From Bimastos eiseni (taxonomy: Eukaryota > Annelida > Clitellata > Crassiclitellata > Lumbricidae), in NCBI GenBank assembly GCA_959347315.1, contig OY365811.1:28952833-29016832 (forward strand): a DNA stretch of 64,000 nucleotides, in the 5' to 3' direction. A program made the translations under genes and the position numbers. The notes under the pieces were generated by a model that searched no databases, was not told where the DNA came from, and saw only the letters and a program-made list of their open reading frames with translations. Shown one piece after another: positions 38,101 to 49,500 of this stretch (position 1 is its first letter; the number at the start of each line of letters is the position of its first letter).

Positions 38101-40206
38101 CATAGGCAGAGTGTAACTCAGAGTACTTTGAAAGCTCAGCTCTTCCTGAGAAACAGATTCCTTCCAAGTCTTAACAAAGCTTTTTCTACATTTCTCACTT
38201 GTTACAGGTTAGTTGAAATTCATTTCTCATACTCGCTTGCCATGTAAAGTCTTTGATTAATGTTGTCATGAATATAATTATAGCTGTTGGATGGTTTTCA
38301 GATATTCCCTCTAGATGGTTCTGTAATTAATTATAATTATAATTGCATTGGTGTCAACCTTTCTCATATGTGTGCTGTAGTATAAGCTATTAGGTTTGAT
38401 TGGTTGAGGAACTTTGCAGTACAGTCCTATGCATCCAGTGTGTTTGATCGAGTTAATATAATGGGGGCACTCAACCCATGGTAAGTCGCTTGTGCCTATA
38501 GTATTAGTAAGGCTTGAGCCTAGTTGCCTCACATGTATGCTTATTCATGTTGTAGTAGTTATAAAGTAGTTAAATACATGTTGTTTCTCAATAAATATTA
38601 GTAGAGTAATTCTTTGCCTCATTTATTTTTGTTGGTGTGGCTCCCAATGTTTTCTGTACCATGCTCTCTGAACCATTATAATCCATTTCTGATGTTTGTT
38701 CCAGTTCGATTGAGGCGGTTGAAGATCAGCTAGCCGTCTTTAGAATAGACTTGGAAAAACTTTGTGAAAAGAGGCAGTTATTTTCCGAGGACTTGGATAA
38801 GGTATTTCACTATTCATTACTTGAGGAATAGGCATTTAGTTGGTTATTTGAAACGAAAGCATGTAAGACACAATTTTTTGCCACTAATCTACATAGGTTT
38901 TTGATAATCACTTGTACATGTTCTTAACTTGGGCCACTTTAAATAGTAAATCGACTACTTTGTACGTGGAGAGGACCATGTTTCTTTTTCCATAGCAGCT
39001 GATTCGTGGCTGAATGAATTCGTCAGTCAAGACGTAATGAAGTCGTCATTTCACTGATTAAATGGTTTTGTTGTTTATTTTGTTTCTCTGTCAGCTGCAA
39101 ACCAAATGTCATCATCAAATGACAGAATTCTCCAATCTCGTGCAATCTACAAGTCCCAACTCTCCTCCAGCCAGCCTCACTTTCATACCTCCGACTGTCA
39201 TGACAACTAACGCAAATGCCGAGCCTGGTTCACCAACTCTGGATGAGAGATTAAGCTGTTTAAATACGGAGGATGGTTTCGTTTTGGTCATCTACAACAG
39301 AGATGGAGAGATTGTTCGAGATGAGGAAAAGCTTAGCAGCATCGTTGAATCATTCAAGAAAAGGTTCGTTCAGATTATTATAATTGCATCAGTGACTTTT
39401 AAGAAAACTTCATTTCTTATTTCATATAGTCTAATCTTCATCTTTAATAGTTATTGCAACAAAGTTATGTATGTCTATACATCACCTTTACATTTATTTA
39501 CTACCATTTGAGAACCACTTCAATGTATTTAGCAGCTGAGGGATCTGAAGGATGCATCTTCTTCATAGGTCCACAGCAGTATCCTGTGATGCTAGGGCAG
39601 ATACAGGGGTCATTCCGGGTCAGTCATGGACTGGCCACATGAGGTTGTAGAAAAGAAAAGTTTACACACCAACCAAAGAGTAAAATTTGGCTCCTTTTGC
39701 TCATGCTCTAGTCATGCCATTGCCTAGATGTTAGCAGAAAGTCATGTGATACATGTACAGATGGTGTATGACGCTGGGTGAACTAGAAAATTATGCATTC
39801 TTTAATAGTATTTTATTCTGTCACATGTAGTTTACTTTGCACATGATGCAACTAAATATCCATCAAAGTAAATATACAGAGCTAAGTTCTTTATACAGAG
39901 TACATGTTGTGTGGTAAAGTAAAGTCTCAATGCCTTTAATAATGCAATGGTCATGAGATTAAAGGAACTTTCAGCTCAAATGTAAATATAAAACAACAAT
40001 TCAGCATTATGCAGACAACATTTCTTTGTGCAGTTCGTGGCTTGGTAACAAAGCATAAATTTCACTTCAGACCAGATGCAAACCATGGCTCAAACTCTAC
40101 TTATCTGCCACTCTACCCTGGTTTGATGCCATTACATTATCAGAATCAATTTTTTATAAAATGTACAAATTATTTTGTATCTGATATAATATTTTCTCTT
40201 AGGTAA
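23520..40206 (+). CDS. TBK1: TBK1/IKBKE-type kinase (17 coding exons)
   Basis: Non-canonical IkB-kinase family Ser/Thr kinase; vertebrate members phosphorylate IRF3/7 and autophagy receptors in the cytosol. Coding exons: 23520-23615, 25283-25414, 26436-26565, 27220-27310, 28399-28489, 29146-29303, 30562-30672, 31224-31403, 32213-32406, 32940-33090, 34036-34264, 35269-35390, 36035-36151, 38106-38207, 38705-38801, 39095-39363, 40203-40206. All junctions keep frame: 757 aa (human TBK1 729). Gly loop GEGAAG (19-24), Lys41 in YAVKTF, Glu55 in [13 protein letters not shown] (133-140), DFG (157-159), activation-loop Ser172 in [13 protein letters not shown]. The ubiquitin-like domain is about 308-385, followed by a helical scaffold/dimerisation region to about 670 and a divergent C-terminus. 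The ATG sits 12 bases inside its exon. The last codon before the stop is split between exons 16 and 17. AATAAA lies at 40658. TBK1 and IKBKE are vertebrate paralogues, so this is probably co-orthologous to both. Confidence 0.95.
23752..24529. mobile_element. non-autonomous inverted-repeat element, TBK1 intron 1
   Basis: The left end GGGGTCATTGCATAATTACG is repeated in inverse at the right end; about 25 of 27 positions match. Inside each end lies a direct repeat of about 75 bases with ACCCACCCACCC and CGTAACGTT (23796-23871 and 24445-24515). No transposase frame is seen. A tRNA-like antisense block lies at about 24065-24140. The target-site duplication is unclear, so I do not assign a superfamily. 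Confidence 0.75.
28595..28815 (+). repeat. GA-rich purine minisatellite, TBK1 intron 5
   Basis: Irregular units of the form 'gagaaggatggagagaga' with pure (GA)n stretches. It produces a Glu/Arg-rich open frame that is not a gene. Confidence 0.9.
29655..29935 (-). mobile_element. LINE 3' end, antisense, TBK1 intron 6
   Basis: The reverse complement reads a VGPSI.NGLP-type block and then 'ggagctcctctgagtagtcaccttgaagaggcgctatac'. It matches 16495-16680 in plus orientation. Confidence 0.7.
31095..31186 (+). repeat. LINE-type tail with (GATT)n
   Basis: 'gcctctgagtagatatcttgaagggcattatatcaat' followed by about nine GATT units. Only the 3' tail of the element remains. Confidence 0.6.
31676..32060 (+). 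mobile_element. LINE RT fragment, TBK1 intron 8
   Basis: An open frame contains [14 protein letters not shown], the conserved LN..KTq.iwfG block of CR1/L2-type reverse transcriptases. The following residues are weakly similar at most. Confidence 0.65.
32635..32834. repeat. 13-bp satellite (TATGTTGTATGTA)n, TBK1 intron 9
   Basis: About 15 nearly perfect copies of a 13-base unit. Because 13 is not a multiple of 3, every frame repeats with a 13-residue period. All three plus frames and a minus frame stay open. No protein is implied. A short (AT)n tract (32140-32168) lies in the preceding intron. Confidence 0.97.
33440..33510. mobile_element. 71-bp hairpin MITE, TBK1 intron 10
   Basis: Two 20-base arms (TTAACCTTTTAACGACCAGC and its near reverse complement at 33491-33510, 18 of 20 matching) flank a 31-base loop. 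The size and perfect fold-back form suggest a miniature element. Confidence 0.7.
35541..35870 (+). repeat. pair of ~90-bp direct repeats, TBK1 intron 12
   Basis: A block beginning TTAAAGATGCGGCAAGTGGA occurs at about 35541-35632 and again at about 35763-35869. The second copy has an extra 18-base internal duplication of 'cggcaagtggatgatacg'. The copies differ at only a few positions. Confidence 0.85.
36750..37774 (+). mobile_element. mariner/Tc1-like element (DD37D type), inactive
   Basis: Terminal inverted repeats of about 30 bases start CACSGTGGTTCAATRAAAAG with two mismatches, and the element is flanked by TA (36748-36749 and 37775-37776). This is the target choice of the Tc1/mariner superfamily. 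At 1025 bp it is shorter than a full element. Inserted in TBK1 intron 13. Confidence 0.92.
36830..37590 (+). pseudogene. decayed mariner-type transposase
   Basis: Similarity begins within the N-terminal DNA-binding half ([20 protein letters not shown]), passes a FFADKK block for the first catalytic Asp, then [11 protein letters not shown] for the second and [12 protein letters not shown] for the third. The second and third Asp are separated by 37 residues, which is the DD37D (maT) spacing. The N-terminal helix-turn-helix start is missing, and several stops and frameshifts break the frame (one just after the FFADKK block, another at 37503). Confidence 0.88.
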
Positions 40207-41681
40207 AGGAAGACATCGAACATTTCCACATCTGACAGGAAATCAGCCAATTGCCAAATTTTCATGGTCCGGTAATTTAAATGCAGTGCGACTTATTACC
40301 CTTTTATGCTTTACTAGAGTCTATGTTTTCAAAGCATTTCTTGCTGATACACTTAGTGGACGTGACTATCAGCAAAATGAGAGACACAGAAAGTGTCTCT
40401 CTACACAAAGGAAGAAATGATTTGGTTATCGGCATCGGTTAAAACTTTTGCAGTTGCAACACTAGTAAAAAAAATGTGTTATCGAACTGTGGAATCACAT
40501 TTTTAAATTACCATTTATGGAATAGCAGACAGATAAAAAACACCTGCAGCAGCAATTAAAAAAACTTTGGGGCAGAGCATACTTGTAGATTATTTTTTGT
40601 AGATTATTTTCTTTGACTGTTGAACCAAATTGGCCTTTTTCAGTTGTAAAATATGTAAATAAATGTATAGTCTAAGAATGTTTACAGCAAATTTTGTTAG
40701 TCACTTATAAAGTTACTACAGAAATGTCCACATAGGTGGAAATAACTCCTGTCCACTGCTATCATCAAGTGGATCGAAAAAAGAACATATCAGGGATCTG
40801 TTGGAATGGAACAGAACTAAACAAATAGGCAATGTTACATAGGCCGACAGATAGTTACGAAATATGTACATGTAATAATATATTCTGCAACCCAGGGACA
40901 ATGCAGATATTAAGCTCTTTGAAGAACATTTGGTTTTTCCAAATAATTTTTGTGTGTTTAATAATATAGTCTTCAACCCAGGAACAATGCACACAACCTT
41001 TGAAGAACTATTGTTTAAAAATGCTTACAATAAATTTCCCTGTTCTAAAGACACTTGCAATCAATTTTATTACTCATTTGTATAATATTAGAGGAGTCAA
41101 ACTTGTTTTTGCAGCAGAAGTGGGACCGTTGCAATTCGTTAACTTAACAACATGCTATGAAAGCTTGTGAAAGCTTGTGATAACATCATGTAAATTAATT
41201 CACGAATGCTTTGTTTTTATAAACTATTGGTAAAAATTGTCCACAAGGATATGATATCCCAACAATAGCATAGTGTAACATTTAAAAAGGCATTTAGTCA
41301 CACAAAACCACATTTATAAAAGTCACATTGCACGCGATTGGATATTAGACAGCACCCATGTAGCATATTGGCCTACAAGTAAAATAATGAGTTAGTCTAA
41401 TGTAACCACAAATTTGTATAGCACCCCTTCAACTGATGTGCTCTTAACAGGCAGCGTAACAGGCTGCAAAGCTTCTTTTTCTGGATAAATAAACTAAGGC
41501 AAAGCCTTTGGGCTGGATTAGACTAATTTGTTAACATGGACTACCAAGAAATGGCGTGACAAACGGCATTACCTCAACCAGCAGATCAAATCGGTCCCTT
41601 TAGTTTCAAGGCTTCTGTCTTGTTTCAAGGCTTCTGTCACAAGACATTATGTAAATGTGCAAATTGCAGTTGCTGAAACAG
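40207..41681. other. shared 3' flank of convergent TBK1 and heparanase A genes
   Basis: Contains the TBK1 3' UTR with AATAAA at 40658-40663 and, on the minus strand, an AATAAA (41066-41071) that could end heparanase copy A. Two imperfect direct repeats containing 'caacccagg.acaatgca' lie at about 40886 and 40974. No coding sequence is evident. Confidence 0.5.
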
Positions 41682-44600
41682 TTACTGGCAAATGCCAACA
41701 TTAGCATCAGGAAACACAAAGAAACCAAATGTCAGAGGTGGCAACACCACCTTGGCACCAGGTGGTAGCTTGGAAGGATTTATGTTCGGCATTTGAATAT
41801 CAGAAATCATCTGTAATCGCCTTCCATTCATCTTCATCCATCTGTCAAAAAAACATTCACAAAACAGCGTTATGCACCCCATTACTTCAGGTCGTGTCTA
41901 TTAGAAGCTCTGGCTGGGATTGAAGCACATCTGCAGGAGCTCTCTTGTTATTTGAGCAATGTCTGCTAACATCAGTTAGCTGGTACAAGCGTCGCTTTTG
42001 TGACGTACCTAAAAGGTCCCTTAGTTAGTGGCGAATGGCGAATATAACTGATACGGTGCTGATCCCACACAGGTGCATAGGTACACATGCTTTCCAGCCA
42101 CTATGAAAGAGAACAGTTTTAAATGTTGCAAAAGTCACTAGTGTTTCTGATCTTTGCAAGATATAGATGGAAAAAAGACATTGCCTTGACATGGAAGGTT
42201 TTCTTGGTTGTAGTAATCCTACTGCTATGTTTCTAAGCCTTCAGCTGTCAGATCCACAACTTCAGCAACAATAATGTACCTGAAGTGCTTTTCATAGACA
42301 CACATAATGGCCAGTTTCCTTGCAATACATATGCTGCATAATTAGACCTAACATTTTGAAGAGTGATAATACATTACACAAAGAAATCCAGACAGAAAGG
42401 CATTGCACTGCTTTGTAGTTATGGCTGTGCAGACATACTTTGTACTGTAGGCACAGATGTGGGTTCATTTCATTCTTACTTAGATAAGACGCCTTCAGGT
42501 CCATCTGACTCCAACAAGTATGCATCAATCCGCTGTGCTGCTAGACTTCCTGTAAATACAAGAGTACTGGACGAGTCTGGTCGGATGTTCAGGCCAAACA
42601 CAGTCACTGATCCACGCTTGTAAATGCCAGACCTAGAAACACAAGAACCTTTGGTACCACAGAAACAATGCTTCCTGTATGAGCAATTAGGTAGAGGGCA
42701 AGTCGGGCAATAGGACAGGAGTCTGTTTGACTCTTCAAATCTTATCTTATTTAAGGCCTTCAAGTTTGCTATAGCACATTTACCGGCCAGTAAGTTTTCT
42801 TGGGTCTGAAAGGTGATTTGTTCAAAATCATGCATAAGGATTGACAACTCTTGACTTCAAGCACATGTCTCCCATACCATGGGCTGGCCACAACTACATA
42901 CGAAATGTGTGTATTTTGACATTCACATCCAAGAACATTGTACGACAAAGGCTCTCAGTACTTACAGGAATAACTTCAGTCAGTTATCCAGAATCGTCCC
43001 TTAGTTATATGGTCATAGCTGAACGGTTTACTATGCATCAAGTGCTTTGGGGCAAAAGTGTGTATAAATTAATTCATTTGTCCCTATTTCAGTTTGGTCA
43101 AGGGCCCTGTAATAACAGCTGGAGTATCAGGTCCTGGTTTTAGACCAGACGGACTGGTGACCTTTCAGTCTTCAAATAATTTTGAGAATCCACAAGGCAG
43201 TGCCAAGTATATGGTGAATCTACTGCATAACTGAACTATTCGACGTCTAACCTTTTGACATTTGTGCAATGCGCATAGACTCTGGTCGTTGGTGCCGAGT
43301 TGTTTTTCATTCCAGACAGCGCTACTGACAACACCTGATTTCCAACTAACACGCGATGGAGCCATGACAACCAGAAATCCTCAAAAACATCACACACCAA
43401 TAGCCTGATTAATTTTTTTTTAAAAATGAAAATTCATGATTTTATTTTTGCACTTATGTTCTTGGTCAATGAATCTTGAAACTGAAAGTTTGACTGTTAA
43501 ACAATTATTGCATGCAATGAAGTAAAAAGCACCCCGAGTAGACTTCTTGAGGGGTGCTATATAAATCATAAAATGAATAATTAATACAATATTTACAAGA
43601 ACACAGGAGCAGTGATCGACCCTGATGGTGACAAAGGCATGAACAAATTCACAAACCATGGTGTACACTCGTTATAGGCGTCTTTGTGAAGCAAGAAGTA
43701 CTCGAAATTACAGATGTCTATCTGATGGTACATGTTAAAAGATGGCCTACTTACAGGATTTGGATCCATGTTGATGTCAAGGAGGGAGTAGTAGTAACCA
43801 TAAAGAGTCTGTCTCATAACGACATCAACACCCATCTGAGCAGATAATCCAAGTTTATCCAACCATCTAAATACAACAAAAACAAGACAATCTATACAGC
43901 AAAAACAAGACAATCTAAGAAAACTGGATACCACAAACTGTCTATCATTCTGCACTTAAATCGTTCTCTTTCTCAGATCACTCAAATCTATTGTTCATTG
44001 CCTGTCTCTGTCTCTTTTTCCCTCTCTCTTGCTGAAGATGCTTTATACCAACAGAAACATAGCAGACATCATGCAAGCTATAAAGTGCATTGCCTCAAAC
44101 TGAACAATCTCTCAATTATGGCTGCATCATTTCATGTTAGAGATGTCAAAAGTTTAGTAAGATTCAGTCCAGGTATCGAAGTCCAGTGTGAGTGCGTACC
44201 TGACTGCACTGTCACTGGATAATCAATTTATCATACAATAGGTCACATATGAGTAATTTTTACGTGCACTTTAGGTCAAGTCAAAGTTAGTCAATCACAC
44301 TACAAAGAGGCAATTATATCTTTCAGCTCACAAGTATCACAGTAAACTACCTCCAATGACTCCAAAAGATAAACCATGTTTATTATAAATGCTTTGCTGA
44401 TTGACAACTCTTGACTTCAAGCACATGTCTCCCATACCATGGGCTGGCCACAACTACATACGAAATGTGTGTATTTTGACATTCACATCCAAGAACATTG
44501 TAAGATGAAGGCTCTCAGTACTTACAGGAATCCTGAAACAAATCTGTCGGAGACGTTTTCAGTTCCTTCGTGCCAAGCGTCACTTGTTTCACCCAACCAC

Positions 44601-47600
44601 AATGCAAGCTTTGGATACTGGGAATGATCAATAGTTTCACGGACAGTATCTATGCACTGTGCTAGGTTGGCAAAATGTTCGGGGTTTAGGTATTCCTTGT
44701 AGGTCACTTTGTCTCCCTCAAAGTAATAACTGCATTAAAAAAATATCTACAGATAAATAATTCATTAGCAATGGAATAATTTCTAAGCTGTCAGAATCAT
44801 TTAATCCTTGAAAAACTTATTTGAAATATAAAAAAATAATCACTAGCAAAATAATATGCATTCAGAAGGTTGATGTAAATTATTAGAAATATATTTCCTG
44901 GTTAAGTAGATAATTAAAAAAATTAACAATTCTTTTAGTACAAGTATTAAATTAGTATCTCAGAAATCTGTAATATCAGATTACCTCATGTATGTAGTTC
45001 TAAATTCTGAAACAAAATTCCATGGTTCCTCATGTTATTTGATCTATAAATACTTTAGTCATTGTCACAAAAAAGATGTTTAAAAACAGACTTACTGGTG
45101 GAATGTGATGGCTTTCAGAAAACGTCCTGTAGCATTTGCAACTCTAAATTAAAACAATATAAAGCTATGCGTAAGCAGACACAGGCATGCCGCACTGGCG
45201 CACTTGATAAAATCACAAGTTCACAATATTGTCATTTCTAAATTGAGAATATCTAAATAATAATTTTAGTTTTTTACATCATAATCCATTTACATTAATA
45301 CTCTTTGACTTACCCTTCCAAAACAGTTACAGTTCATCTTTGGTAATAATATATAGGAGAGGTTCCAACGCTATCTGGTCCAACTATCTTGCTATTAATA
45401 AATCAACTCAATTGGTGAAACTTGATATAGAGCCACTTCAAGAAATCACTCAGTCCAACCTTAGCCAAATATGACATATTTAAGAGTAGAACAGATATGG
45501 GATAGAGAGTTCCTAGGCAAGAGCTGAAGATGCAATGAGAGGCTATTCCAAGCAATCGGGCCCACAACCGAAGAAGCATGATACTGCGTTGTATAGGTCA
45601 AAGAGAAAGGGGACAAGAAGAAGACCCTGCAAGACACAGCAAAGGTGCAGCGTCATAAAGGCAGCGCCAGACCAGGGAAGAAATCGGAGAAGACTGAAAT
45701 GCAACGTGCTGGGGCATGGGTAATCAATGTAAAATATCTCGCATACAGGCGGACACAAGCCCAGTCCTGATGAACTGTTCCAACAACATGAAAAAAAGAA
45801 AAGTTGCAAATTACCCCTGGATTATTTTTAGTCCTGCTGAACCAGGAGTGGTTCCAACGCTATCTGGTCCAACTATCCTGCTATTGTTCATGTTTGGATA
45901 GGACCGAAGGAGATTGTTCAGGATCACAAAGTCTTCTCCGATCTGCTTTGGAGTTAGCATAATCTGGCCTGGTGCCGTGTCGTAATCCGGCTCTACAACA
46001 AATTAAGTAGTAGTAATCTTTATTTCCTGTTCTAAGCCATCAAGAAGCTCAGAGTCTGGCAAAAGGGAAATATATCAAAAGTCCAGGATATGGACAAAGC
46101 AGTTCCAGACTTGCAACTTACTTCAAATGTCACCAAACACTACTGTTTGGTGACAGACACCATTATGCACAAACAACTTTCCCAGTATCGGTTGGGCTCA
46201 AATAGACAATTGTCTAATTCCAAGGCAAGCATAATACAGATAGGATTAGAGATCTCTCAACATTCCTGTAGATAAATCATAATACTGACAATTTCATATA
46301 ATAAATACGAAGAAAATAGCTTTACCATTGCCAAGTTCCCAGTCCATGTTGTCACCAAACCCCATTTCTGAACAGAACTCCAGAAGTTCAATGGCATTTG
46401 ATGGATCCCACTGTGAACCAAACCGAAGCTGAAGGTTCAGGTCAAACAGAAGTCGGTTTCCTGTTGACCTTGTTAACCCCACCAAAGTAACAATGTTTGA
46501 CTCTGGACAAAATTCAAATAAACAACACATGTCAAACTTATAAAAGAGAAGTTGCTAATTAATTACCATGCAAATCATTAACATACAAATTAATTATAAA
46601 CTATGTAACTACTAATACCATCAATTTATGACAAGTATTCAAGATAGTCCGATTCCATGTTTGTACATCCGAGTTCAGTTTCAGAAGATAGCACAAAGGC
46701 ATGATGCTTTAACTTTGGGACAATACTTCTGAAAAGTTTCCACTGGCTCCTTCTCCAACAGAGAATCTCGTACCATATAATCGCTTTGGTCTGGCGGTCC
46801 TTGCTGGATCTCGCCTCTGCCTATCTTCGCCATCTCTGCTACTCTATGGGTTGGCTGCTCTCTCCGCTCTACTGAGCAAATCCTACTCATCGTACCAACT
46901 ATTAAAGAAAATCTTCTCATTAGTTGGTGCCCTGTTCTGGAAAAGGCTTTCCTTGGCATTGCATTTTGCCCCAGGGTCCACTGACTCTTTATACTCGCCT
47001 TAAAATGGTTCTTTTCAGCCACCGCATCTTTAATAAATTTCAATTTGCTTTTAATTGTAGCATTAACCCTGGCAACCAATCATGAGGCAGCCAGTGAACA
47101 AACAAGTTGTGGCGCAAACAAACACATTGCCAGATGATGCCTACTTGTCATGACATTGGCATGAGGTTGTAGATGAAGCCTGTTGATGACCTGGAGGGGT
47201 CTGTTGAAGAACAGCCAATCAGCAGGACTGCCTCCAATGCGCAGCAGAGCAGGCGAAAGAGATGCCAATAGCGTGTAGATCTTTGGTGAACTACACAAAA
47301 CCAATACTTATGAAAATAATAATTCATCCACAAAGTCTAATCTCCCCAGTTTATCATTTACTACAGGTTCAACTCCAAGAGGCCAAGTTACATTAGGAAG
47401 CTATGGTTGTGTTGTAATGTAAAAACAAAGTTTACATAGCTCTCTTCTAGACACCTACTCAAAATTGCTACCAGCAGCCTAGAAATAGCAAAGCAAACTA
47501 CCCTTTAATTAGAGGAAGATAGTTCATGTGTTTCCTTTGCAATGAGGAAGATCTGTGTGATCTGCAGATCATTAGATCTGTGTGATATCTATAAAGCACA

Positions 47601-48806
47601 TGGCACTGTAAAAGGCAATACCAAGGCCCTGATGGTCTGCCATTCTGGCTGATATCTACCATGGCACATCTCTTGGCTCAACCTGTTACAGCTCTGTTTA
47701 CATGTTCTCTTACCAAATCTTATGTCTCTCTATTGTGTTGCCTTAGCATTGATCACCCCATACCCAAGATTGCCTGCCTTCTCAAAGGATCTGGCGTTAG
47801 ACCTATATCCATCACTTCCAACCTCTTGCACATTTTGAAAAAAATGGTTATACAATGTAGCTGGTTTTACTCATTTATAACTGACCCCAGCTTTAACCGA
47901 ATCTTTACAAATCACTTTGCTTTTCACCCGCTTGGGTCAACTTCGACTGCATTGATCTAGATAACCCACAAACTTCAAACCTTGCTCAAATCGGAACAGT
48001 ATGTTAGGCTACTCCCCCTTGACTTTGGTAAGGCTTTTGATATTGTTAAACACAAACACCTAGCCGATCAATTACCAGCCATTTATAATTGGGTTCCTGC
48101 TCTTTTACATGGGCAACAGCGCTGCACTAAATATTTTTTGCTCAGAATTGCACACACCTTGACAGCACAACTGCAGTTGAATGGCAGAGCAATTGTGTGC
48201 GAAGGACTTGCTCAAGGTCCCTACACAGTTACTCCCCGGACGAGGGTCGAACCCACTCACTTAGTGCACAATGAACGTTACGGGCTGACCGCTCTAACTG
48301 ATCGGTAACTGTGCCACACAGTATGGGGTGAAACTACTCCCCTCTGTATCACGAATGCAAGCAAAGTATAAATAAAGCACCATAAAATATCATCCGTGCA
48401 CCAACCTGAAATTAAATTTCAACCAGTGATCATCCGACTGGAAAATGTCGGAATCAATATTGAAACTGATGTAACAATCTTCAACAACATTTAAAATATG
48501 CTGTGTATTGACATCCACTTTGAGTTCGCCTCTGACTTTAACTTCTTCAGTAGTGTGAAGATCAATAACTTTCTCTTCTTCCGTAACCCTGACTTCATCA
48601 TTGCCAACTGATCTTATATGTAACATGGAATCTGTGTCCACTTCCTCACTGACTACAGTGAGCTGTTCTTTTATTTCCATGATTTCTTTATTCCCTGATT
48701 CTAAGTTGTGAAAGACTCTAACTCCTTCTTCATTGATATGTGAATATAACTGTTCGTCTGCCATCACACACAGAATGGCCAGTAGAACTATGATGGTGGC
48801 ATTCAT
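41682..48806 (-). CDS. HPSE: heparanase-like GH79 glycosidase, copy A (10 exons)
   Basis: GH79 endo-beta-glucuronidase family; heparanase cuts heparan sulfate in lysosomes and matrix. Coding exons in transcript order: 48806-48406, 47290-47145, 46502-46326, 45992-45815, 45143-45096, 44729-44526, 43866-43755, 43379-43252, 42632-42480, 41841-41682. All junctions are in frame: 568 aa. It starts with a signal peptide ([16 protein letters not shown]), then a Glu-rich stretch of about 80 residues. The GH79 fold begins near [10 protein letters not shown] and continues [18 protein letters not shown] (acid/base Glu242, codon split by intron 3), [17 protein letters not shown] (nucleophile Glu364), [19 protein letters not shown] and the C-terminal beta domain ending [18 protein letters not shown]. 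About 44 residues of the human activation linker are absent. Substrate is inferred only; another beta-glucuronoside is possible. Confidence 0.93.
42839..42971. repeat. 133-bp intronic duplication, copy 1
   Basis: Identical except for three bases to 44399-44531, exactly 1560 bases away in the same orientation. This copy lies in intron 8 of heparanase A and carries a duplicate of the exon-6 splice donor (…CCT|GTAAGT on the minus strand). Confidence 0.95.
43531..43585 (+). repeat. LINE-type 3' tail
   Basis: 'ccgagtagacttcttgaggggtgctatataaat' matches the LINE tails elsewhere in the window. No ORF part remains. Heparanase A intron 7. Confidence 0.5.
44399..44531. repeat. 133-bp intronic duplication, copy 2
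   Basis: Partner of 42839-42971. Its last six bases are the 3' end of coding exon 6 of heparanase A (44526-44729), so this is probably the source copy. Confidence 0.95.
45353..45405 (-). pseudogene. partial copy of heparanase A exon 4
   Basis: About 40 bases reading [14 protein letters not shown] repeat the exon-4 sequence [14 protein letters not shown] at 45841-45885. It lies about 490 bases downstream in intron 4, with no full splice sites around it. Confidence 0.85.
45475..45720 (-). mobile_element. LINE 3' end, antisense, heparanase A intron 4
   Basis: The minus strand encodes a [16 protein letters not shown] block (the VGP.aWN.LP signature), preceded by degraded ORF. It lies between the true exon 4 and its partial duplicate. 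Confidence 0.55.
46690..47035 (+). mobile_element. LINE 3' end, heparanase A intron 2
   Basis: Plus-strand frames read [18 protein letters not shown] and LKMVLFSH, the decayed GP.lWn.LPl…lKt.LF end of a LINE reverse transcriptase. Confidence 0.5.
47620..48150 (+). mobile_element. LINE reverse-transcriptase core fragment, heparanase A intron 1
   Basis: Frames read [38 protein letters not shown] and [20 protein letters not shown]. These are the RPISi, fAFrpgrST and lDf.kAFD blocks of LINE RT fingers and palm. The frame is broken between 47960 and 47982. Confidence 0.85.
48181..48316 (-). mobile_element. tRNA-derived SINE, best copy
   Basis: Minus strand: 'gtggcacagttaccgatcagttagagcgg' (A-box region), then a perfect B-box context GGGTTCGACCC, then ACCTTGAGCAAGTCCTTCGC. 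It lies directly after the LINE fragment in heparanase A intron 1. Confidence 0.75.
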
Positions 48807-49212
48807 TTTGGCAAACAAGAGTCATCCACCTTCAGATGATGACATAAACTGCAACAATATCTAACAAAAAGCCTCAAATAAAGATTAAACTACATATAAC
48901 ATCATCATCATGTTTTATGCATGTACTGCATGTTTGTGTATGAATTGTGATTATATGAAGATTATACGATTACAGTGCTTTTTTCAAGCAAAAAAAATGG
49001 CCGAAACACATCCATATTGTCGCCAGAAATGGGCTAAAATTAGCTACTAAATAAAATAAATGTTATAGGACACAATGATCACAATCTATGTACACTTACT
49101 TTTAAATTTTAGGGTAGAATCCCACAATAGTGTTTTTTTTATTTTTATGAAAATGTGAAACACAATAACGGTTTTTATTGTATCCATACATAATCAGTCC
49201 CATTTTGGCAGA

Positions 49213-49500
49213 TTTCATCTATCCAGCTTTGCTTAGGGCTAAGCATGAATTCTTTTCATCTATCCAGCTACCATTTAAGCATTCTCTTCTCATAAATCCA
49301 GCTTCCATTTAAGCATTATTGTTTTCATCAATCCAGCTTCTGCTTATGCCTAAGCATTATTGTCTTTATCAATCCAGCTTCCATTTAAGCAATCTTTTTT
49401 CATTGATCCCACTTCCATTTAAGCATTATTCTTTTCATCAATCCAGCTTCTGCTTAGGCCATAGCATTATTCTTTTCATCAATCCAGTCGCTACTTAAAC
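49213..49500. repeat. ~36-bp minisatellite upstream of heparanase A
   Basis: Eight diverged units built on ATCCAGCTTCCATTTAAGCA plus TTATTCTTTTCATCA. It lies 0.4-0.7 kb upstream of the copy A start codon. Three units of the same sequence occur in reverse orientation at about 62100-62195. Confidence 0.88.

Noticed and set aside
48181..48316. functional tRNA gene
   Set aside because: The B box is good, but no acceptor stem or cloverleaf closes, and the attached body is repeated elsewhere, so it is a SINE.
49213..49500. CRISPR-like array of regularly spaced units
   Set aside because: The whole unit repeats with divergence and there are no unique spacers; the setting is an animal genome.
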